From Trifolium pratense (Eukaryota > Streptophyta > Magnoliopsida > Fabales > Fabaceae), in contig NC_060064.1 in the NCBI RefSeq assembly GCF_020283565.1, positions 16,822,337 to 16,886,336 on the forward strand: a stretch of 64,000 nucleotides of DNA. The letters are read 5' to 3'. Position numbers and translations under genes: made by a program. Shown here in pieces: positions 57,089-64,000 of this stretch (within the stretch, counting starts at the first letter, position 1; every line of letters starts with the position of its first letter). The notes under the pieces were generated by a model, which worked only from the letters and a program-made list of their open reading frames with translations, was not told the origin of the DNA and did no database searches.

Positions 57089-57660
57089 ACGAGAGAACTG
57101 AAGTAATGATTAAGTGGAAGCCACTTATGGAAGGTTGGGTTAAACTCAATACGGATGAAGCTTATAAAGAAGGGAGTGTAGCCGGATGTGGTGGTGTGAT
57201 TCGGGATAGCAATGGGGTTTGGCGTGGAGGTTTTGTCAAGAATCTTGGCTTGTGTAGTGCCTATGTTGCGGAGTTATGGGGAATATTGGAATGTTTGAGA
57301 TATGCGAGATAGCAGAAGGGATACAATAAGATTGAAGTGAATGTTGACTCTATGGTGGTGGAATCTGTTCTTCGCATGAAAGGGAGAGGCAGTCCTCAAG
57401 GAGGAGCTTTAATTAGTCGAATCCGTCAACTATTGGATTTAGAGTGGGAAGTTGTAGTGAAACACTCATACCGTGAGGCGAATAAATGTGCAGATATGCT
57501 TACAAATATTGATTGTAATATAGATAATCACATGATTTTTTATGAATCATGTCCTCGAGAGTTTCATAATGTGATATCGACTCATGTATTAGGGATGGAT
57601 AGCGACCCATAGGTTTATTCCAGTGTAATTTTTCTCTCCGAATTTAGGCTCTCTTTATTA
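57089..57660 (+). pseudogene. LINE 3' tail, RNase H domain with one stop
   Basis: The plus strand reads IKWKPLMEGWVKLNTDEAYK, VAGCGGVIRDSNGVWRGGFV, LGLCSAYVAELWGILECLRY, a TAG at 57310-57312, then IEVNVDSMVVESVLRMKGRG and EWEVVVKHSYREANKCADML. This is the RNase H-like domain at the end of plant LINE ORF2, with acidic residues in NTDE, AELWG and NVDS and the REAN-AD motif retained. It is related to but distinct from 46164-46815. The tail ends in an A-rich run near 57660. No target duplication was recognised. Confidence 0.82.
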
Positions 57661-58178
57661 TAAAATAAAAATAAAAATTGAACCAAACATATTTCTTTTA
57701 AAATATCCTCTAACGGACCTCATCACCCCTCCCCTCCAAAACACCCCAAGCAAATAAACAACCCTTACTCTTTCAAATCTCAATCATATTTTTCCAAAGA
57801 CATGACTCACACGAGTTATCAACTCAATAGTAAGAATGCGACTCTATAATGTTAGAGAGCAGAGTTCAAATCTCTCCGAAAATTATAAAACGTTCGTTAA
57901 TATTATTTTAAATCTTTCAACTAATAAGGTCTTTTATCCATATGCCTTTTGGAAAAAAAACCTAAATCACATTTTAAATCAAGAGTCTTAAAAATAAAAA
58001 AAGGTTGGTCATCTCAAATTTCTTACTCTTATTAATATTTAGTGTCTATTTGCTTATGTTATGTCATTCTCAAAATCACATCTTACCATGACATTTTTAA
58101 ATAGATATGTCAATCAATTTATAACTGGAAGTTGGAATTTTTGCAGACAAAAATAGATCCTAGAACTTTATTTTCTAA
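57661..58178. other. Intergenic, possible SINE relic near 57790-57890
   Basis: GAGTTATCAACTCAATAGTA followed by GCAGAGTTCAAATCTCTCC looks like a tRNA-derived A box and B box. No tail or duplication could be placed. No gene seen. Confidence 0.35.
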
Positions 58179-58356
58179 GGAGAATGTTAACATCTGCCCT
58201 TAAAGGCACATGTTAAGAAGATAAATATGAAAAGCATTTATTGAACTTGTGGTGTATTTAATTCTGTGAACATTCAATTTTTTGTATCATTAAATATTAT
58301 GTTTATATTTTTAGGTAGTTTAACATGTGCCCTTATGACACAAGTTAACATGACCC
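58179..58356. mobile_element. Mutator-like MITE, 178 bp
   Basis: A perfect 9-bp repeat, ATTTTCTAA, flanks it (58170-58178 and 58357-58365). Inverted ends carry ATGTTAACATCTGCCCTTAA / GGGCACATGTTAA-type sequence on both sides. AT-rich centre, non-coding. Confidence 0.85.
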
Positions 58357-58365
58357 ATTTTCTAA

Positions 58366-59231
58366 TTATTTTGGTGGTATTTATATTTTAAGCAGGTGAG
58401 TACTCTCCGCCCTTGTCCGATTGACATCCCAGATCCTGAAACTCAAATCGTTTCTGTAAAACAAATATTTTCTAACTACTATTGAAATGTCTCTTGAGAT
58501 CTTTAAATGTAAATAACAAGGAAGTTATTAATCATAATCCATTGTGACGCAGTACGGAAGCGTGAAGGAAAAACAAACGCTAATCCTATAAATAAAAGTT
58601 CCGGAGTCCACTAGATTTTCGGAATCCACCAGAAAGAATAATGTGGAATCCACCCAATTTGAGAAAATTCTCTATAATTTTATTGAATCAAAAAGTTTTT
58701 CTTCAAGGCTACAATAATTTAGCTTGAATAGTAGTGAAAATAAAAATAACAAATTTCCTAAAAGATTGTAAAAGAAAATAACAAACCTAACTAAATAAAA
58801 ATAACAAATCTACCTAAAATATAAAAATAACTAATCTAGGTGAAATACAAAATAAGAAATCTACCTAAAATATAATAAAACTAAATCTAGCTAAAATAAT
58901 AAATTACTAAAGAAACCCTCCTATATCACTTTGGTATAATAAAGTGCACCATATAGCACACGAAGCAAAATAAGATAATTATGAAAGAAAAAGAAAATAA
59001 TTGTTTCATATAAATAAAAAAAAATTCATCTTGAGATTTAACATTTACACATCCCAGTATTATTGTTACAATTGGTATGCCATTCAACTAGGAATAAAAA
59101 CTAAATTAAATTACACACTTTACCAAATAAAAGTAATAGAAATCCAAACAGAGATTAACTATAAAGTGCTTCATAACAATTTGAGAAGAAACAATCCTTC
59201 TTTTTTTTTTCCTACCAAAAACAACAAATAT
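58366..59231. other. Intergenic, no gene seen
   Basis: AT-rich DNA. A low-order repeat of AAATAACAAATCTACCTAAAAT-like phrases occurs at about 58740-58900. Confidence 0.4.
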
Positions 59232-59510
59232 CTAAGAATGAAAAGCAAATGAAAGCACATGAGTTGTAGGTAAATTTGTATATAAACCTATAGGTATTAT
59301 CATTATGGGACTAATTAGTTGATCCCAACATTGTGCAAATGATGTAGACATTGATCTATTCATAGTACCAAGGTACTGATGAATGTTACCTAAAATGAAT
59401 AATTTCCAACGTAGAAGCACAACATGACTATGTACAAAAAAAGTGATACAAGAGAGAAACCAAAGAAGGAACAAAAGATAGTAATATATGCAACCAATTG
59501 AGGTTGCCAT
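59232..59510 (-). CDS. Possible small secreted or membrane protein, unrecognised
   Basis: A 92-aa frame starts ATG at 59510. The first 30 residues (MATSIGCIYYYLLFLLWFLS...) are strongly hydrophobic like a signal peptide or membrane anchor. The rest has three Cys in total and no domain I recognise; the QCWDQLI phrase recalls prolamin-like (ECA1/EC1) proteins, but the Cys pattern is missing. A good TATA box on the minus strand (CACTATAAAAG, 59555-59565) sits about 45 bases before the ATG, which is why I keep it. It could be a frame-broken relic or chance. Confidence 0.3.
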   Translation of the reverse strand: MATSIGCIYYYLLFLLWFLSCITFFVHSHVVLLRWKLFILGNIHQYLGTMNRSMSTSFAQCWDQLISPIMIIPIGLYTNLPTTHVLSFAFHS

Positions 59511-59639
59511 TTTTTGGAGCTGAAGGCATACAAATCTATGTATTAAGATGTGTTTCTTTTATAGTGCTTTGTAAATTACATGTAACGTGCATTGTTTTGC
59601 TAATGTTTTACAATTTTTTATTATATGCGTGGAACGCGA

Positions 59640-59957
59640 GGATCTTAAAATGAAATTATTTCAAAATGGACCACTTTAGGCCCAACCCTACTACATTTTT
59701 TCTCTTTAGGCCCCCATGATTCTTTTTCCCCTCCTAGATTTTACTTTTTTGTCCTTCAATAAAAATTTCGGTTGCTACGAATCGATTTTTTTTTGCCTTG
59801 AATTTTTTTTCGGTTTCTGTTAACTTTTTCCTTAAATTTGAACTAGAAAAAACTTCGGTTTCTGCGAACCGAAGTTTTTATCAAGGGCAAAATTGGAATA
59901 TTTGGAGATAGAAAAGATACACGGGAGTCCTAGAGAGAAAACATCCTAACTTTGTAT
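59640..59957. mobile_element. Diverged relative of the TTTCGGT palindrome MITE
   Basis: The right end GAGAGAAAACATC (near 59932-59944) and internal CTTCGGTTTCTGCGAACCGA (near 59853-59873), GGGCAAAATTGG and CCCCCATGATTCTTTTTCCC match the element at 16333-16772. The left end is decayed and no target duplication was found. Confidence 0.6.
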
Positions 59958-59967
59958 TTATATACTC

Positions 59968-60426
59968 TGTTAGAATATTTTCCAATATTATGTGGGCTGC
60001 AATCAATTGTGAGTTTTGGTTTTAATAAAAACGGGTTGATGTTGTTGTGATCCATTTGATGATGCTTAAGCCCGATAATTGTGATCAATAATAATAGGCT
60101 TGAACACTAATTCTGATTTGTGTAGAAACAAAGTGTAGGCCCAACTCTAGAGTCCATGATGGGTGGTACTAGGGTTGTGATCTTATATAAGATTGGCTAG
60201 GTCCCCTTTGCCGTCACGTACAAACACAGTAAACTCATTTGTTGTCTTCCCCATCAAAGACCTCAAAGACTGGAGCATGTGATCAGGCAGAGGAAGACCT
60301 TGTCTAGTATATCGATGTTTTCGATATTGGTGCGCTTCCGGTAACGATGGTTTGTGATTATGATTATCAAGTAAGTGTGTTCTAATTTCATATAATATAT
60401 TGATCTCTAAGTTGTTTATTATTACA
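59968..60426 (+). mobile_element. 5' LTR of a second Ty1/copia element
   Basis: The segment begins TGTTAGAATATTTTCC and ends TTATTACA, directly before a primer-binding site. A TATA-like CTTATATAAG lies near 60193-60202, giving U3/R/U5 order on the plus strand. Its partner LTR is outside the window, so the 5' end is set by the TG and by length (459 bp). Confidence 0.8.
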
Positions 60427-60428
60427 TG

Positions 60429-60440
60429 TGGTATCAGAGC
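60429..60440 (+). other. Primer-binding site (initiator tRNA-Met) of second copia element
   Basis: TGGTATCAGAGC, two bases after the LTR. The leader continues to about 60531 and is then cut by a gypsy LTR. Confidence 0.9.
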
Positions 60441-60531
60441 CTTATTATATGATTTAGAACCCTAATTTTGATAAATTGAACCTAATACTTGTTTTGAAAC
60501 TACCTGATCGTACCTGGTGATCAGAATAGAT

Positions 60532-61095
60532 TGATGGCCGGTCCGTTGAGCGAGCGTCCACACCGAAGGGGGGGTTTGTACCTGCAGGTGCTCCGATGCC
60601 TAAGTCAGCAAAGTGAACAGAGAGATACAAAAGAAGAGAGAGAAAGAAAGTGTAGAATGGTTTAGAATACCTGGCTCTCCTGTCTAGGAGAGCTTATATA
60701 GTGCCCCCAGCGCTGGGCCAAAGGTTGGTCTATTGGGCTTGGATAACCGGCCCAATAGGCCCAACTGCCAGGATAGTCCCTGTATCGTAGGGGAAGGCAG
60801 TTATTTGCCTCTATCCTGGTTTGGAGTCGTTCCGCTATTGGCGGGTAATGGATGACTCCGTGACGGATACGGTTGGTCGATGGAGCACGTGTTAAACGTG
60901 CTGCTTAGCTGTTAAGCTAAGGCTGAATGAGTCGGCGTGCACGGATAGCCGAGCACGTGATTAGCGTGGAGCTAATCCGTTATATCGAGCAAGACACGTC
61001 ATTGGCTGACGTGTCGGGGAAGTATCCCCTTATTGGGCCATGCCCCAAATGTCGGGCATAAGTGATTGGGCCAGCTCTTGGCCCAGTCCAGAACA
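60532..61095 (-). mobile_element. Ty3/gypsy (Tat-like) 3' LTR inserted in the copia leader
   Basis: On the minus strand the block begins TGTTCTGGACTGGGCCAAGA and ends near CGGACCGGCCATCA. It contains a TATA box (CACTATATAAGC, plus strand 60692-60703) followed by a pyrimidine-rich leader and the TTTGCTGACTTAGGCATCGG segment typical of plant gypsy R/U5 regions. The plus-strand left border could be 60532 or 60535. Orientation is right to left, so this is the element's 3' end. The rest of the element extends right. Confidence 0.72.
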
Positions 61096-61110
61096 GGAGC
61101 CCCCCAAGTC
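61096..61110 (-). other. Polypurine tract of the gypsy element
   Basis: The minus strand reads GACTTGGGGGGCTCC immediately before the LTR start TGTTCTGG, the standard position and composition of the plus-strand primer site. Confidence 0.75.
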
Positions 61111-61830
61111 GTTGCTCCTAGGTATAGGAGTAATGACTTAAGGTCCATGCCCGTATGTCGAGGAGTTGTTTTCCTCGTCAATCCTAGGAGGAGTTCATAA
61201 TACATTGATTATGCTTGTTGCTTGTTTGCGCGAGGAGCGCAATTGTATGTTGCCCGTAAATTCCTCCTTGGCACGACGAGGAGAGTTATCAAAAGGGAGA
61301 GGTTTCCTTTTGCTCGTGACGCGTGCCAGGATGTTCGTGGAGGAAATTACGGGGAAGGGATTTTGCCTTTAAAAGTCATTTGCTTTTACGTTCCTCGACG
61401 GTTTGTCGAGGAAGTGTTGTGTTAATTGCATCTTGTTGATGCTGCCTGTTTTTACGGGCATGTTTATTTATGTTTGTTTTGTCTGCCCGTAATTCGCGCT
61501 TGTCCGCAAAGTCGGGGAGATAATTACGTTGGTGATAGCGATGAGTTCCTTGAGGAACGCATCGTCAGTTTGAAGTGACCTGAAAAGACAAGCGTTTCGT
61601 CTTTTCAAGCCACGTGTGTGGGCTATGAAGAGACGTAATAATTGCCTAGGGAAATGGCTCTTTATTGCGTCATTTTTCGAGGAGGCGCGTGGACCGTTGG
61701 ATCAACGCGTCCTTTGGTTTTCTGAGAGATTTCATCAGAGTCGTTTGATGGGTTTAATCCGGGCCGTTGGATATTGATCAACGGCGGTGGTGAAGTGGAG
61801 TGCATCGTCTTGTGATGCAGGCGCGGCTCT
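61111..61830. other. Spacer between gypsy polypurine tract and antisense gene
   Basis: CG-richer than the rest of the window and without stable coding content; short frames here carry no domain. It presumably holds the upstream promoter of the plus-strand gene that follows. Confidence 0.5.
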
Positions 61831-61839
61831 TGGGAGATC

Positions 61840-62009
61840 TATAAATAGGAGATGGAGGGATCATTTGTAACTTTTCCTCTTTGCATTCTCCTATTCTCCT
61901 GCGTTTGTTGCTGCTACTGCTACTCTTATTTTCCCAAGTTCAAGGCTGTTGAACTCAAGGTTTTTGCACCCATCTTTGCTTAAAGCTCCAAGCTTCTTTT
62001 AATCTCAAG
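61840..62009 (+). promoter_or_regulatory. TATA box and non-coding first exon of the antisense ORF
   Basis: TATAAATA at 61840-61847 is followed about 30 bases later by a pyrimidine-rich start region (CTTTTCCTCTTTGCATTCTC). A leader runs to AATCTCAAG at 62009, then donor GTAATTTCTC. The acceptor CTTTTCAG at 62955 lies nine bases before the ATG. The intron would be 62010-62955. Splicing is inferred from these signals. Confidence 0.6.
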
Positions 62010-62452
62010 GTAATTTCTCTACTTACCCATTTGCTTCGAGATACATTTGTGTTTATGCTAGATTCTGCGTTATACCCATTTTGTTTGTTGTTTTGGGTCT
62101 GTTTGTTTTGTGCTTGATAGTTGTAAATCTTTGGTTTTGGTGAGGCTTAATGTTTTTTGTGTCGTATAGCCCTCCCTTTCATACCCATTTTGTTGATGGT
62201 TTAAATCACTGTTTTTTAGTGAAGTATTAGTGTTTGGTGGTGGTATTGTTACCATCAAACGCTGTTTTTGGGTATTGTAGTGTCTCGTAATTCTGGGTTT
62301 TGCCCTTATTTTCCCCGTTTTCTGGAAAAAACATAGAGATTTGATGAACTTTGATGCTTATCTGGGAAAAGCTATGAACATGTGATGAAGATGATGAATT
62401 TTCTGGGTTCTTCGACGAACACTCATAGATTTCTGGAAATCTATGTGTTTTG

Positions 62453-62880
62453 TGTCGGGGAGGAGAATGGTGTTTCCTCTCCCCGTTTATTGTAGTAAAA
62501 ATTTAGTTGAACTTTATGTCGGGGACCGTCTCCCCGTCATTTTCGTTTAGAAAAATGAGTTTGTAAAAACTCTGTGTCGGGGACCTTCTCCCCGTTTTCG
62601 CTTTCGCGAATGTTTTAACTGTCGGGGACCTTCTCCCCGTTATTTCGCTGGGAAATTTGTGGATAAATGAGTTTGTAAAAACTCTATGTCGGGGAGCTTC
62701 TCCCCGTTTTTAACTTGGGATTTTATCCAAATTAGAGTTTACTTCTGAGCGTCGAGCAATATTGTTAGCTTGTGTCGGGGAACTTCTCCTCGTTTTTGGG
62801 CTTTCTCCTCGTTTCCTCTGTTTTGTTTGCCATTTTGATAAGGGCTTTTGGTCGGGGACAGCGTCCTCGTCCTAATTTAC
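62453..62880 (+). repeat. Array of seven GTCGGGGA-loop-TCCCCG hairpin units
   Basis: TGTCGGGG (or GGTCGGGG) occurs at 62453, 62517, 62575, 62620, 62687, 62773 and 62850. In most units a CTTC-type loop and TCTCCCCGTT follow, so the unit folds as GGGGA/TCCCC. Spacing is 45-86 bases. Some units share a longer flank, ATGAGTTTGTAAAAACTCT, itself a small hairpin. The array lies in the predicted leader intron. Confidence 0.85.
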
Positions 62881-62964
62881 GCCCTTTCACTTGATTTGCG
62901 GTGAAAGGGTGGATTTGATTACTGTCGAATTCACTTTATTTTCGCTGCTTTTCAGGTACTCAAA

Positions 62965-63901
62965 ATGTCCGACGTGGAGGAAGTAACGGGGAGCCAAGCT
63001 ACGTCGAAACACAAGTTGGTCGACACTATTACTGACCCAGAGCTGGCTTGGGTTGCGCCCGAGCCCCGGGGGATTGCTTCGACGATTACCGCGCAGGATC
63101 CGCGGCTTTTTACCATCGTCGAGGAGGCTGGTTCGGAGAACTGGGAGGTTCGTACGCCTGCTGAGGGGGAGCGGGTTTGCTCGTCGTACACGGGATGCAG
63201 CTTCACTATGTACGAGATGGCGTTCAAGGAGTTGGGATTTCGGCTGCCCTTCAACGATCTCGAAGCCGGAATTTTTGGCCGGCTAAGAGTGGCTCCTTCA
63301 CAGCTTCATCCGAATTCACTAGCGTTTATCCGGGCCTACCAGATCCTTTGTCGGTATCTGGAGGTGGAGGCTACTGTTGCCCTATTCTTTTATATCTTCC
63401 AAATCCAACGTCAGAAAGTCGGGGATCGGCAGGGTTGGATTTCCTTGAAGCACCAGTCGAGCAAGATATTTAGGATGTTCGTTGAGTCTGCTCGGGGCTT
63501 CAAGGAGAGGTATTATGTGGTGAAGCCGGTGACGGAGTTTGCTTTTGATTCTCTGCACATGGAGAGGCCCGTGTTCCTCGAGGATGGGTCTCCACAGTTG
63601 GACGAGGAAGGGGAGCAAGTAGTGGAGTGGGTTCTTCGATTCCCACTGTCGTGGTCGTCGGAACATTTTGTACTGCGAACCGACGAGTATCTGACGCCTG
63701 TCGAGGACCTGACCCCGGCGGAGATGGCAGGCTTTGAAAAGCTTAAGGCCTACGTGGACGGTTTTAAGCCGTGTAAGGTCGTGACTAGTTTGGGGGAGGT
63801 TGCTTTGGATAAGCACGGTAGACCGAGGATCGAGCCTCGTTTTGTTAACACTAGGTTGTTATTGTCGTGCAAGACTGTTTCAGCCGAGGACACTCTGCTG
63901 G
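62965..63901 (+). CDS. PF04195-like (putative gypsy-type transposon) protein, partial
   Basis: The frame starts ATG at 62965 (MSDVEEVTGSQATSKHKL). The block TMYEMAFKELGFRLPFNDLE, then FGRLRVAPSQLHPNSLAFIR and AYQILCRYLEVEATVALFF, is typical of the PF04195 'putative gypsy type transposon' family of large plant proteins of unknown function. The exon probably ends at a donor near 63901 (CTGCTGG/GTATCT); the open frame past it loses the family pattern. The rest lies beyond the window. It sits antisense to the gypsy LTR at 60532-61095, so it fits the antisense extra ORF described in Tat-lineage elements. CG-rich codon use differs sharply from the AT-rich host genes. Confidence 0.75.
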
Positions 63902-64000
63902 GTATCTCTTTTAACTCCTGCCCGTTTTTTACTTGTATTATATTCAGCACTTTTGATGTTTTGGGTTTCTCCCCGTGTTTCTGACCATGTTTCCATCTTT

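Noticed and set aside
62453..62880. Regularly spaced GC repeats resembling a CRISPR array
   Set aside because: Spacing is irregular, the units are not exact, no cas genes are present and the genome is a plant; it is a hairpin repeat in a retroelement intron.
63053..63816. Additional frames overlapping the PF04195-like gene on both strands
   Set aside because: CG-rich third positions keep the shadow frames open; only the frame from 62965 shows family motifs.

Overview
This is nuclear DNA from a flowering plant, most probably a papilionoid legume of the Trifolium/Medicago/Pisum/Vicia group. The evidence is AT-rich intergenic DNA, intron-containing genes with GT/AG borders, a plant tRNA-Gln gene, and a dense load of LTR retrotransposons, L1-type LINEs, tRNA-derived SINEs and small inverted-repeat DNA elements. 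The species call is an inference from repeat style. Nothing prokaryotic is present: no operons, Shine-Dalgarno sites or CRISPR.

Five host protein genes can be modelled exon by exon. (1) 3177-8451 (-): a seven-exon bHLH factor of the bHLH48/bHLH60 type, 360 aa. (2) 25950-28000 (-): a cornichon-type ER cargo receptor whose 3' end is uncertain. (3) 38441-40506 (+): a five-exon bHLH of the FBH (bHLH122/128/130) type, 329 aa. (4) 43196-45604 (-): an intronless P-class pentatricopeptide-repeat protein, 802 aa. (5) 52709-54651 (+): a two-exon POLYCHOME/UVI4-GIG1/OSD1 family APC/C regulator, 229 aa. A tRNA-Gln(UUG) gene lies at 23814-23885. Two host-gene relics are recognisable. One is a GEN/SEND1-type nuclease with an in-frame stop (1297-2244, +). 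The other is a PHO2/UBC25-type E2 conjugating enzyme with stops and deletions (about 41950-42770, -). The host genes share no pathway and each stands alone.

Region by region: 1-1056 is the 5' part of a Ty1/copia element on the minus strand. 1.3-2.2 kb is the GEN relic and 3.2-8.5 kb the first bHLH gene. 9-23 kb is gene-poor and holds two hAT-like elements, a foldback element, a Mutator-like MITE and several SINEs. 23.8-25.5 kb holds the tRNA and a LINE ORF1 relic, and 26-28 kb the cornichon gene. 28.7-36.1 kb is a transposon cluster: a MITE, a non-coding LTR element with 747-bp LTRs, and two LINE ORF2 relics. 38-46 kb holds three host loci (FBH, the E2 relic and the PPR gene). 46-50.5 kb has a LINE tail, a 2.2-kb Mutator-like element carrying a nested Harbinger-like element, and a hAT-like element. 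52-55 kb is POLYCHOME. 55.7-58.4 kb is a run of MITEs with a LINE RNase H tail. 60-64 kb is a copia element interrupted by a Ty3/gypsy element.

The most interesting structure is at the right edge. A minus-strand gypsy LTR with its polypurine tract is followed by a plus-strand gene with its own TATA box, a non-coding first exon and an intron. That intron carries seven copies of a GTCGGGGA...TCCCCG hairpin. The gene encodes a PF04195-like protein, so it would be an antisense extra ORF of the kind reported in Tat-lineage elements. Coordinates come from reading by eye; family names come from remembered motifs, not database searches.
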